From: Lewinellaceae bacterium
GTDB taxonomy: Bacteria > Bacteroidota > Bacteroidia > Chitinophagales > Saprospiraceae
Length of the DNA stretch: 64,000 nucleotides
Reading direction: 5' to 3'
Assembly: GCA_020636215.1 (NCBI GenBank)
Contig: JACJYG010000007.1
Location: forward strand, 124,001-188,000
Numbering within the stretch: position 1 is the stretch's first letter; each line of letters opens with the position of its first letter. The position numbers were made by a program, and so were the translations under genes. The notes under the pieces are model-generated. The model saw only the letters and a list, made by a program, of their open reading frames with translations. It did no database searches and was not told where the DNA came from. Of the stretch, positions 1 to 7,752 are shown in pieces.

Positions 1-488
1 CTCCGTTGTTGGAAAGAATTCAATCACCCATCATTTACAGAGCAGACAATGACTTTTTGTTAGGGATTAATTCAATTGCCAAAGAAACATATTCAAGGAT
101 TGCTTCAATTCACCATTATTTAAGTATGGCAAAAAAGACTTTTGAGGAAGTTGCCAATTTTCAAGAGTATAAACTCAAAAAGTTCTTTTATGCTTTAAGG
201 GCTTCGGTTGCTTGCTTATGGATTCTTGAAAGACAAGAAATCCCACCAATAGAATTTAGTAAAATGCTAAATGGATTGAATTTACAAGCCGAATTAACAA
301 CAAGGATTGCTGAACTGATTGAACTCAAATCTACAATTAGCGAAACTTACCTGCACAAAGGGGAACCTGAATTGATTGAATTCATGAAGAGTTGTATAGA
401 AAGAGCAGAAAATGAATCAAAGCAATTACCTGGCTCGAAAGGACAAATGAACGATTTAAACGAGTTCTTTAGAAAAACATTGGGATAA
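1..488 (+). CDS. nucleotidyltransferase family protein (YcgL/COG3541-like), C-terminal part only
   Basis: The frame is open to the left edge and closes with TAA, so the gene begins outside the window. The visible ~160 residues resemble the helical C-terminal half of predicted nucleotidyltransferases such as Bacillus YcgL: FYALRASVACLWI followed by PPIEF and a long run of acidic/amphipathic helices. The catalytic G-S-R...S-D-x-D segment would lie upstream. A TTG at position 6 could serve as a start, but the product would lack the catalytic domain, so I read the gene as partial. A full-length homologue begins 3 bp downstream, which suggests one operon. The DNA is clearly AT-richer than everything after 1.56 kb, which suggests acquisition. 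The substrate is unknown; an RNA-repair or tRNA-modifying role is a guess from the family. Confidence 0.7.
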   Translation, partial: PLLERIQSPIIYRADNDFLLGINSIAKETYSRIASIHHYLSMAKKTFEEVANFQEYKLKKFFYALRASVACLWILERQEIPPIEFSKMLNGLNLQAELTTRIAELIELKSTISETYLHKGEPELIEFMKSCIERAENESKQLPGSKGQMNDLNEFFRKTLG

Positions 489-491
489 TTA

Positions 492-1565
492 ATGACAATT
501 GAAGATCTACGAAATAGAGGATTGATAATTTTTGAGTGCATAAGTGGCAGCAGAGCATACGGATTAGATACCCCAAATTCTGATACCGATATTAAAGGTG
601 TTTTCATTCTGCCTAAAGAGGAATACTATGGTTTAAATTATATCCCTCAGGTAAATAATGAATCGAATGACATTGTTTTCTATGAGTTTGGACGTTTCAT
701 GGAATTGCTTTCATTAAATAATCCAAACATTCTTGAATTACTAAATACACCTGATTCAGCAATTATATTTAAGCATCCTTATTTGTCCGAGATAAAGCCA
801 GAACTTATTCTGTCAAAACTGTGTAGCAACACTTTTGGGAAATTTGCCTTGTCTCAGATCAAAAAAGCAAAAGGGCTTAACAAGAAGATCGTTAATCCTG
901 TTGCAAAAGAAAGAAAGAGTGTTTTGTCATTTTGCTTTGTAAACTATGAACAAGGTGCAATTCCGCTTCTAAAGTATCTTGAAATTAAAGGCTGGAAACA
1001 GAGTAATTGCGGATTAGTTAATATTCCGCACATGAAAGATGTTTACGGATTATACTATTCCGATAACCTTGGATTCAGCGGTGTGATTAAAGGAACTGAT
1101 TCCAATGATGTTTGCTTAAGCTCAATTCCTAAAGGAACAAAGCAAGAAGCACTAATGTATTTTAACAGAAATGGTTATTCAACCTATTGCAAGGAGTACA
1201 GGGAATATTGGGATTGGGTAGATAAACGAAACGATGAAAGATATGAAAACACTAAGAATCATGGAAAGAATTACGATTCTAAAAACATGATGCATGTGTT
1301 CAGGCTTTTAGAAATGGCAATTGAAATAGGCCAAGAAAAAAAAGTAAATGTAAAAAGGCCAGATCGGGATTTCTTACTAGATATTAAAGCTGGCAAGTTT
1401 GAGTATGAGGAATTACTAATAATGGCCGAAAAAAAACAGGCTGAAATGGAATTAGCATTCCAAAAGTCTTCATTACCAGATCATCCTGATTTAGCCATGA
1501 TAAATGACTTGACTTACAGATTGAGGGATAAATTTTATAAACACGGCCAACCCCTGACATGCTAA
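492..1565 (+). CDS. predicted nucleotidyltransferase (YcgL/COG3541-like, DNA polymerase beta superfamily)
   Basis: This 357-residue protein opens with the polymerase-beta-type nucleotidyltransferase signature GSRAYGLDTPNSDTDIKGVF at residues ~19-38. GS is the nucleotide-binding turn and the SDTD aspartates are the metal ligands. A second acidic/helical half (residues ~120-350) includes KHGKNYDSKNMMHVFRLLEM-like helices found in this family. ATG follows the upstream homologue by 3 bp, so the two are probably co-transcribed. The sequence is AT-rich with A/T-ending codons, unlike the rest of the window. The last residues (HGQPLTC) are encoded where composition switches to GC-rich and overlap the next start codon, so the native C-terminus may have been replaced at a junction. 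The substrate is not known. Confidence 0.85.
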   Translation: MTIEDLRNRGLIIFECISGSRAYGLDTPNSDTDIKGVFILPKEEYYGLNYIPQVNNESNDIVFYEFGRFMELLSLNNPNILELLNTPDSAIIFKHPYLSEIKPELILSKLCSNTFGKFALSQIKKAKGLNKKIVNPVAKERKSVLSFCFVNYEQGAIPLLKYLEIKGWKQSNCGLVNIPHMKDVYGLYYSDNLGFSGVIKGTDSNDVCLSSIPKGTKQEALMYFNRNGYSTYCKEYREYWDWVDKRNDERYENTKNHGKNYDSKNMMHVFRLLEMAIEIGQEKKVNVKRPDRDFLLDIKAGKFEYEELLIMAEKKQAEMELAFQKSSLPDHPDLAMINDLTYRLRDKFYKHGQPLTC

Positions 1566-1849
1566 CCATCAACCTCTCCGAAATAGAACAAGCCCTCTCC
1601 ACCCTGCTCGAAGCACTGCGCCGCCGGGAGGGCGATACGATCGAGCTGGGCCCGGTGGACTACTACTGGGCCATCGGCCCGGAGGAACTGTATGCCCCTT
1701 ACCAGGAGCCCACTCATCTTACCCTGGGCCAGTTGTCCGATGACCTTGAAGAGATCAGCCGGGTGGCGCAGGGAGAAGCGCCGCCGGTGGGGCTGGACCT
1801 GGTGAAGCTCAGCGCTATTCTGGCGGCCATCGGGCATATGAAAAGGTGA
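1559..1849 (+). CDS. conserved-looking small protein of unknown function
   Basis: This is a 96-residue acidic protein whose ATG overlaps the end of the preceding nucleotidyltransferase by 7 bp. Codon use is GC-rich like the bulk of the window and unlike the gene it overlaps, so the overlap marks a composition boundary rather than an old operon. There is no signal peptide, membrane segment or motif I recognise. It has an amphipathic N-terminal helix (SEIEQALSTLLEALRRREG) and a mid-region rich in D/E, W and Y (VDYYWAIGPEELYAPYQEP). Regular codon structure and lack of low complexity argue for a real gene, but the function is unknown and no partner is evident. Confidence 0.55.
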   Translation: MLTINLSEIEQALSTLLEALRRREGDTIELGPVDYYWAIGPEELYAPYQEPTHLTLGQLSDDLEEISRVAQGEAPPVGLDLVKLSAILAAIGHMKR

Positions 1850-2044
1850 AGCGTAGCTTTTCATTCCGACGAGATCCAGTGGATCGAGATCGGGAAGGTG
1901 GCGTGGTAACCCTCTCCTCAGCCTGTATATCGAACGTTCTCTGGGGCTAACATTCAGCAATCAGCAATCAGTAATGAAAAGGAACCTATCCAAGTGTATT
2001 GAGGTTTTTACTAGAAACATGTATCTTATCCCAAAAATTCGTTG

Positions 2045-2209
2045 ATGACCATTGTAATCAAGAAAGCTTCAGATAAAGCCAGCATCCAAAAGATTCTCGG
2101 AGCACTATCCAATCCGAAAAAGTTTGATGCCTATAAGTATTTCGGTGCACTTCGCTTGCCGGCTTCCCCTCTTGACATTCAAAGGGCTTTAAGGGATGAA
2201 TGGGAGTAG
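2045..2209 (+). CDS. small type II antitoxin-like protein (partner of a PIN-domain toxin remnant)
   Basis: A short 54-codon gene from ATG to TAG. The product begins MTIVIKKASDKASIQKIL and ends IQRALRDEWE. This pattern is a beta-strand start, a short helix, a Lys-rich FDAYKYFGALRL segment, then a terminal LRDEWE. It is the layout of small antitoxins that sit immediately before PIN-domain toxins in Bacteroidota. The stop overlaps the ATG of the PIN remnant in the +1 frame (2196), the normal translational coupling of such pairs. It probably once neutralised and autoregulated the toxin; with the toxin truncated it may be an orphan. Assignment rests on pattern recall plus the neighbour, not on an alignment. 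Confidence 0.6.
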   Translation: MTIVIKKASDKASIQKILGALSNPKKFDAYKYFGALRLPASPLDIQRALRDEWE

Positions 2210-2294
2210 TTTAATAATCGACACTAATATCGCCCTTTATCTCTTCAGCGGGGATGAAACCATTGCGGAATTGTTGAATGGGAGGAGTATTTAG
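2196..2294 (+). pseudogene. truncated PIN-domain (VapC-like) toxin remnant
   Basis: Starting at an ATG that overlaps the antitoxin stop, the frame reads SLIIDTNIALYLFSGDETIA and stops with TAG after 32 codons. I-D-T-N is the first catalytic acidic motif of PIN ribonucleases, followed by the expected Y/L-rich helix. A complete PIN toxin is about 120-140 residues, so only the N-terminal quarter remains and the other active-site acids are gone. The methyltransferase gene begins 16 bp later with no further PIN sequence visible, so this is a deletion rather than a simple point mutation. Confidence 0.65.
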
Positions 2295-2309
2295 GAAAAT
2301 AAGGCAACT

Positions 2310-3146
2310 ATGATCCCCCTTCGCAAACTCTATTACTTCCTCCCGCCCGCCTGGCGCTTCCTGGCGCGGCGGCTGTATTACCTGCCCGTCGACCTTTACG
2401 AGGGGTGGAGCGGCCGGCGCGACGCCCTGACGCCCCCCCGGGGCCTGATCTATACCGGTTCCGGAGACTTCCGGGCGTCGGGGGAGAAGATGCTGAGGTA
2501 CTTCATCGAATTGGGCGGTTTGGTTCCTGAGCACCGGGTGCTGGATGTTGGGAGTGGTATCGGCAGAATGGCGGCGCCGCTTACTACTTACCTGAGTGAG
2601 GCCGGCAGTTATGAAGGCTTCGATGTGGTGGAGAAGGGCGTGCGATGGTGCCGGGAAAACATCAGCCGGCGCTTTCCCAACTTCCGCTTTCAGTATATCG
2701 ACCTCGACAACGACCTCTATAAATCACAGGGCGGCAGTGCGGCCAGTTTCCGCTTTCCCTATCCGGATGCGGATTTTGATTTTGTGATCCTTACCTCCGT
2801 ATTCACCCACATGTTGCCCGACGAGGTGGCCAACTACCTGCGGGAGATCCACCGGGTATTGCGGCCGGGCGGCGCCTGTTTTGCGACTTTCTTTTTGTGG
2901 AATGAAGCCTCCGCCAGGCTTTCGAAAAACAATCCCCACTTTAATTTTCCGTACGATCGGGGCCACTACCGGCTAATGGACGAGCAGGTGCAATCGGCCA
3001 ATGTGGCCTATGAAGAGGCTTATTTGAAGAAAATGATGATCGAAGCGGCCGGGCTGGCCCTGGAACGGGCGTATTACGGATACTGGCCCGGCCGGGAGAA
3101 GGCGGATTGCAAGGATTTTCAGGATATTCTGCTGCTGCGGAAGTAG
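2310..3146 (+). CDS. class I SAM-dependent methyltransferase
   Basis: A 278-residue methyltransferase. Motif I is VLDVGSGIGRMA (residues ~78-89), the SAM-binding loop. The acidic end of strand 2 follows (GFDVVEKGV). Motif II/III is DADFDFVILTSVFTHMLPDE, and the post-III region is EIHRVLRPGGACFATFF. These are the hallmarks of the UbiE/COQ5-like methyltransferase fold. The N-terminal ~60 residues (Arg/Tyr/Trp-rich, LYYFLPPAWRFLARRLYYLP) are basic and may help membrane or lipid association. The methyl acceptor cannot be told. It stands alone, 16 bp after the PIN remnant and before a repeat-filled gap. Confidence 0.85.
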   Translation: MIPLRKLYYFLPPAWRFLARRLYYLPVDLYEGWSGRRDALTPPRGLIYTGSGDFRASGEKMLRYFIELGGLVPEHRVLDVGSGIGRMAAPLTTYLSEAGSYEGFDVVEKGVRWCRENISRRFPNFRFQYIDLDNDLYKSQGGSAASFRFPYPDADFDFVILTSVFTHMLPDEVANYLREIHRVLRPGGACFATFFLWNEASARLSKNNPHFNFPYDRGHYRLMDEQVQSANVAYEEAYLKKMMIEAAGLALERAYYGYWPGREKADCKDFQDILLLRK

Positions 3147-3194
3147 CCTTGATGGGCCTGGATATCCTTTGAGCATCCTTGGCAGATGCTGTGG

Positions 3195-3300
3195 ATACTT
3201 CTTTTTGGCCCTTGCCGGCCAAAAAGGATACTAATCCCTTTCAGTCCGATAGATGGATATTCATCCCACCCGTACGGGCGGGATTGATGCGATGCCTAAC
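3195..3300. repeat. intergenic composite repeat: inverted TTTTTGGCC/GGCCAAAAA plus CCCGTACGGG palindrome
   Basis: A dyad TTTTTGGCC...GGCCAAAAA at 3202-3225, framed by GGATACTT and GGATACT, is followed by CCCGTACGGGCGGGAT. The same hairpin with the same GATACT flanks recurs at 57,840-57,880. The second palindrome recurs near 7,615. The T-runs on both strands could make the hairpin a bidirectional terminator after the methyltransferase and the convergent gene. Confidence 0.6.
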
Positions 3301-3367
3301 CGGCTGTGGATATTATCAATAGCCCCGACCGGCAAAAGCCGGTACGGGGCCTTCGCTTCGCTCCGGC

Positions 3368-3434
3368 ATCCACAGCATCAATAGCATCAATAGCATCAAT
3401 AGCATCCACAGCATCCACAGCATCCACAGCATCT
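3368..3434. repeat. 9-bp tandem array (AGCATCMAY words)
   Basis: About seven head-to-tail 9-bp units alternate between AGCATCAAT and AGCATCCAC. The array sits between convergent genes just past the stop of the T9SS protein. The same word family forms the array at 54,650-54,732 and occurs as single copies near 7,690 and 53,740. Open frames through it (ASIASIAST...) are artefacts of the period being a multiple of three. Confidence 0.85.
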
Positions 3435-3442
3435 CAAAGTAC

Positions 3443-4279
3443 CTACCGTTTCACCACCTTCCGGCTACTCACCCGTTTCCCATCGGTAATTTGAATAGTG
3501 TACACCCCGGCCGGCAGTTGGCTCACGTCCAGCGATTGCACCTGTTCGCCGGCGCTCAGGGCGATGCGGCGGCTCAGGGACGTGCGGCCCTGTAGGTCAA
3601 GCAGGCGCAATTGGTATTCGCTTTGGCCAGGCGACTGAATGCGGAAGTTCAGCTCATTGCCCACCGGATTTGGGTAGATCGTAAAGGCCTCAAACAGCTC
3701 ATTGGCCTCAGCGGTGCTGCTGACGACTTCAGTCAGGGTAACAGGGCTGTTCAGGAAAGCCGAACCGTCACCACCGGAGCCAGACATACCATTGGCGGCG
3801 ACAACGGCTGCATAGAAGCGCACCTCGCCCGTGCCGGTAGCCGGAGCTTCCCAGTCTACTTCAAAAGTATTGGTGCTGCTGCGCTTGTTGTGTTCGGGGT
3901 ATTCCCGGCCGTTGAGCGGCGTGATCTGCACGTCGGCGCCGGGATTCATGAAATCACCAGCCTGCACATTGCCGGTTCCGCTTAGTGCGACAGCCTGAAA
4001 ACCATACCCGGCCGGATCACCGGAAGCATTGACGGTGACGCGCACCTTGTACAACTTGCCTGGTTCATAGGTGGTGACCGCAGTAGTGTCATCCAAAATT
4101 TGCAGTTGGGGCGTTGGCGAAAAAGCGCCGGAGCTATGGCAGGCCTGGCAGGGCGCAATGCTCAGCGGAGAGCCGGTCCGGTCCTGCCCCTGCACTTCCG
4201 CCGGCCCGGAGGAGTTGTTCAGAAACAATAGGGCCAAAGCAGAGAAAGCAAAAAGCGTGTAGATCAACTTGAGTTTCAT
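3443..4279 (-). CDS. secreted T9SS cargo protein with CxxCH motif and Reeler-like domain
   Basis: A 278-residue protein. I prefer the ATG at 4279 over the upstream GTG because it directly begins a signal peptide (MKLKLIYTLFAFSALALLFL). CQACH near residue ~45 is a possible haem c site. A beta-rich domain follows, with GYGFQAVAL and a 'TFEVDWEAPATGTGEVRFYAAVV' style strand pattern. This matches the Reeler/choice-of-anchor proteins common in Bacteroidota (family knowledge). The last ~75 residues are a type A T9SS sorting domain: FTIYPNPVGNELNF, LRLLDLQGR, LPAGVYTIQI and a final KVVKR. It is exported to the periplasm and then across the outer membrane. The ligand is unknown. Confidence 0.85.
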   Translation of the reverse strand: MKLKLIYTLFAFSALALLFLNNSSGPAEVQGQDRTGSPLSIAPCQACHSSGAFSPTPQLQILDDTTAVTTYEPGKLYKVRVTVNASGDPAGYGFQAVALSGTGNVQAGDFMNPGADVQITPLNGREYPEHNKRSSTNTFEVDWEAPATGTGEVRFYAAVVAANGMSGSGGDGSAFLNSPVTLTEVVSSTAEANELFEAFTIYPNPVGNELNFRIQSPGQSEYQLRLLDLQGRTSLSRRIALSAGEQVQSLDVSQLPAGVYTIQITDGKRVSSRKVVKR

Positions 4280-4414
4280 TAGCACATCATTTTAATTATT
4301 ACAAAGGATTGAATCAGGCAAATAGCCTTTACGGTTGTGGCCGTAGGGTACACAACAGGACAGTAAACAGACATAAAAGTTTAAACTTTAATCTGGGGAT
4401 GGTTGACAACCAGC

Positions 4415-4960
4415 TTACATAAAGCCCAATTCCGGGTGTTTTCCTTTAACGCCTTGAAAGTACTGAAGCATGGTGCTGAAATCAGCTTCTTTATCGCCGG
4501 ACGGGAAAAAAGGCTGGCTGATCCGGACCTCTTTGCGGCCCCAATCGAGCCGGGCCATCACAATAGGCGCCCCGGCGCCCAGGGCGATGTAGTAAAAGCC
4601 GGTTCTCAGCTGACTGACCTTCTTGCGGGTTCCTTCCGGGGCGATACAAATGGCGAACTGCGGTTTGCTGTCGTAGATGTCGACCACCGAATCAACGTAG
4701 TTGGTGCGCCGGGAGCGGTCGACGGGGTAGCCGCCGAGCCAGCGAAAGAGCCAGCCGAAAGGCGGGCGGAAGAGGACATCCTTTCCCACGTATTTGATGT
4801 CAAGGCCCAAAGCGCTGCGCACCAGTAATCCAAGCGGGAAGTCCCAGTTGGAGGTATGGGGAAGCGCGATGAATACGTACTTATCTGGCAGCTGGCTGTA
4901 CTCCAGGATGACTTTCCAGCCGAATAGCTTGAGCATGAATTTACTGATTGCCCTGAACAT
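4415..4960 (-). CDS. 1-acyl-sn-glycerol-3-phosphate acyltransferase-like (PlsC superfamily)
   Basis: The chosen start gives 181 residues beginning MFRAISKFMLKLFGWK; the frame runs further upstream but without a plausible N-terminus. HTSNWD is the HX4D catalytic box and EGTRKK is the EGTR-type glycerol-phosphate-binding box, at normal spacing. The motif between them (VGKDVLFRPPFGWLFRWLGG) also fits small lysophospholipid acyltransferases. There is no extra domain. It is expected at the inner membrane, acylating a lysophospholipid or related acceptor; the exact substrate is open. It is convergent with nothing obvious and divergent from the CotH gene, with ~220 bp between starts. Confidence 0.85.
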   Translation of the reverse strand: MFRAISKFMLKLFGWKVILEYSQLPDKYVFIALPHTSNWDFPLGLLVRSALGLDIKYVGKDVLFRPPFGWLFRWLGGYPVDRSRRTNYVDSVVDIYDSKPQFAICIAPEGTRKKVSQLRTGFYYIALGAGAPIVMARLDWGRKEVRISQPFFPSGDKEADFSTMLQYFQGVKGKHPELGFM

Positions 4961-5183
4961 GGTATAAGTCGCTTTACTATTGCTCTGTAAATTACAATTT
5001 TTTTGGAGTAGTCCAGCCTCTGGAAGCGCCTCAAAATGCAACATCCCGGAGGCTCCGCCGTATATACTGTTGAAATACCGGGCTTGTGAAAGCCGGCAAA
5101 AAAAACTTATTTTCGGCTTCTGGCTTTTCTGCGTGACGACTTTGGCGCTGGTCCGTCATAGCGTATAGCAAAAACCGCCCGGA

Positions 5184-7547
5184 GTGGCGTCCCAAAAATC
5201 AACAGACACTTTGAAGAGAACCATACTCGTTTCCCTGATACTGGCGCTCTGCCTGGTCCTGAATGCCCAGAGCTCGCTCGCGCCGCCGGAGCCCCCACCT
5301 CCTGTGGAGCTATTCTTTTCTCCGGAGGGCGGATTCTATCCGGATGCAGTGACTGTAGAAATTACGGCCCCTGGCGCCGATGTTTTTTACACTACTGACG
5401 GGTCATTGCCCAGCCGGAGCACCCTTCCTTACCGGCGGGCTATCCGCATCGATAAGACCACCATTTTGAGAGTCATTGCTTTCCATGCCGATGGCCGGCA
5501 GAGCCCGGTGCTGAGCCATACCTACTTCATCGGAGAGCCGCCGTCCGCCTTTGCCGTGGTATCCATCGGGATTACGCCCAATTTTTTGTTTCACCCGCAG
5601 CAGGGCCTCTTTATGTTGGGTAGCAATGTCATTGACACCCTGTGGAAAAAACCGGGCGCCAATTTCTGGAGCCGCCGGGAGCTGCCGGCCAATGTAGAGA
5701 TTTTCGAACCGGATGGCCGGTGTGTCTACCGCAGTGTAACAGGCTTCCGGCTGTTTGGGGGGATGAGCCGCCTGTTTCCTCAAAAATCCATTGCGCTGGC
5801 GGCCCGCAGCATGTATGGAGAAAAGCGGATCAAGCATAAATTTTTTGGTAAAAAAGGGCCCGATAAATTCAAGTACCTGGTGTTGCGCAATTCCGGCAGT
5901 GATTTTGGTAAAACCCAATTCCGGGACGCCCTGATGTCGGCCATGGTCGATGATTGGGATATTGATAAACAAGACTACCGCCCTTCTCATGTCTATATCA
6001 ATGGCCAGTACTGGGGGATATACAACATCCGGGAAAAAGTCAATCGCTTCTTCATCGAAAGCCACCACGAAGGCGTGAATGGCGACAGCATCGACCTGAT
6101 GGAGCACCGCTACACCCGCAAGCGGGGAAGTATGCGCCATTATTTGGAGTTGCTTAAATTCCTGGAAGAGCACGACCTGTCTAACCCTGCCAATTACGCC
6201 TACGTAAAGACGCAGATGGAGGTCGACAATTTTATGAACTACCAGATCGCCCAGATCTACTTTGATAACCAGGACGCCGGCGGCAATATTAAATACTGGC
6301 GCCCCCAAACCCCCGACGGCCGCTGGCGTTGGATACTTTATGATACCGACTGGGGCTATGGCCTGCACGACCGGAACGCTTACCGCAACAATAGCCTGGC
6401 GTTTCATACCGAGCCCAATGGCCCGGCCTGGCCTAATCCGCCATGGAGTACTTTCCTGCTGCGCAAGCTGCTGGAAAATGACGATTTCCGAAAGGATTTT
6501 GTCAATCGCTTTGCCGATCATCTCAATACCTGTTTTTCGGCAGATCGGGCTGTCAGCCTGGTAGATTCCTTCTATCAGATGTACCTGCCGGAGATCCCCC
6601 GCCACCTCAGGCGTTGGAACCTCAGCCGGAACGTATGGGAGGATGAGGTGGCCATCGTACGAACTTTTGCCCGCGAGCGCCCTACCTACCTGCGCATGCA
6701 TCTCATGGAGCGATTTCGAACCGGCCCGCAGCACCGCTTTATGGTAAGCACCAATGAAGGCGGGCGCCTCCTTATCAATGACAATATTTCCATCAGTAAC
6801 GATTCGCTGGAGGTAACCTATTTCGAGCGATATCCCGTCAAAGTGCGGGTAGTAGCGCACCATGGTTATCGCTTTTCCCATTGGGAAGGTATCGAGGCGG
6901 ACGAAACGCTGCGGGAGCTTACTTTTGCCCCCAGTGAAAAGATTACCAGGGTGCGCGCTGTCTTCGAAAGGTTCACCCACCCCCTGGAGGGTAAGCTGGT
7001 GATCAATGAAATATGCCCGAAAAATGGCAAGGCCGGCGACTGGATAGAGCTGTTCAACACCAGTAAGGCCCAGGTATCCCTCACAAAATGGACCCTGGGT
7101 GACCTGAAGCGCAACGAGTTTATCTTTCCGGAAGTCTACATCGACCCCAACGACTATCTGGTCATCTGCAGAGACTCCGCCCGCTTCGTGCAAGCCTATC
7201 CCGGCGCCTATAATGTGATCGGCGGCCTAAACTTTGGCCTGAATAAACGGCGTGAAGACCTGGGCCTGTACTCCATCCTGGGGGCGATGGTCGATAGTAT
7301 TTCCTACGAAGTGCCCCCGCTTGATACGGCATTCACCCTCAACCTCCTCTTACCCTACCTGGACAATAGCGACCAGGACAACTGGGAGGTGCGGCTGGGC
7401 GATGGCTCCCCTAACGCCGCCAATCCCTATTACGTGGAAAGCCGCGTGCGCGTCGCCCAGGAGCAATGGGTGCAGATGGGCGTGGCCACCGGGGTGCTGC
7501 TGCTGGGGCTTATCCTGCTGGCGTTAAGGCATAGAGGGGTGCTGTGA
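5184..7547 (+). CDS. CotH-kinase-family surface protein with chitobiase-type and lamin-tail domains
   Basis: 787 residues from a GTG at 5184; a TTG at 5211 that begins directly at the signal sequence (LKRTILVSLILALCLVL) is equally possible. After the signal and a PPEPPPPVE linker comes a chitobiase/HEX C-terminal-like fold (SPEGGFYPDAVTVEI, FYTTDGSLPSRST). The CotH kinase domain follows (residues ~150-500), with LRNSGSDFGKTQFRDALM, YINGQYWGIYNIREKVN and WILYDTDWGYGL carrying the usual lysine/acid positions. Next is a beta region and a lamin-tail domain (KLVINEICPKNGKAGDWIELFN). A hydrophobic segment near the C-terminus (MGVATGVLLLGLILLAL) with a basic tail probably anchors it. CotH proteins phosphorylate partner proteins or spore/cellulosome parts in other taxa; the partner here is unknown. 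Confidence 0.85.
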   Translation: MASQKSTDTLKRTILVSLILALCLVLNAQSSLAPPEPPPPVELFFSPEGGFYPDAVTVEITAPGADVFYTTDGSLPSRSTLPYRRAIRIDKTTILRVIAFHADGRQSPVLSHTYFIGEPPSAFAVVSIGITPNFLFHPQQGLFMLGSNVIDTLWKKPGANFWSRRELPANVEIFEPDGRCVYRSVTGFRLFGGMSRLFPQKSIALAARSMYGEKRIKHKFFGKKGPDKFKYLVLRNSGSDFGKTQFRDALMSAMVDDWDIDKQDYRPSHVYINGQYWGIYNIREKVNRFFIESHHEGVNGDSIDLMEHRYTRKRGSMRHYLELLKFLEEHDLSNPANYAYVKTQMEVDNFMNYQIAQIYFDNQDAGGNIKYWRPQTPDGRWRWILYDTDWGYGLHDRNAYRNNSLAFHTEPNGPAWPNPPWSTFLLRKLLENDDFRKDFVNRFADHLNTCFSADRAVSLVDSFYQMYLPEIPRHLRRWNLSRNVWEDEVAIVRTFARERPTYLRMHLMERFRTGPQHRFMVSTNEGGRLLINDNISISNDSLEVTYFERYPVKVRVVAHHGYRFSHWEGIEADETLRELTFAPSEKITRVRAVFERFTHPLEGKLVINEICPKNGKAGDWIELFNTSKAQVSLTKWTLGDLKRNEFIFPEVYIDPNDYLVICRDSARFVQAYPGAYNVIGGLNFGLNKRREDLGLYSILGAMVDSISYEVPPLDTAFTLNLLLPYLDNSDQDNWEVRLGDGSPNAANPYYVESRVRVAQEQWVQMGVATGVLLLGLILLALRHRGVL

Positions 7548-7752
7548 GGGAGCGGGCGGTTTAAAAGCTCCTCTGGCGCCACTTGTTTAGCGCCCAGGTT
7601 GGATACTCATCCTACCCGTACGGGCAGAATGATGCTACGCCCTGCGGGCGGTAGATACTTTGGATGCGTTAGATCCTGGTTAGGCTATCCATAGCATCTG
7701 CAGGCCTGCAGTAACAATAGTATCGCTAAACAGGTACTTCATTTCCTCGTAC
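7548..7752. repeat. intergenic repeat region with CCCGTACGGG and a 28-bp block shared with 61.07 kb
   Basis: The gap between the convergent CotH and caspase genes holds the CCCGTACGGG palindrome. The stretch 7640-7667 is identical base for base to 61,071-61,098 (it begins CCCTGCGGGCGG and ends TTGGATGC). Single AGCATC/AGTATC words follow at 7,690-7,725. No gene is visible. Confidence 0.75.

Noticed and set aside
5403..7193. 596-codon open frame antisense to the CotH gene
   Set aside because: It lies wholly opposite a protein with clear domains and has no recognisable fold; long antisense frames are expected in GC-rich genes.
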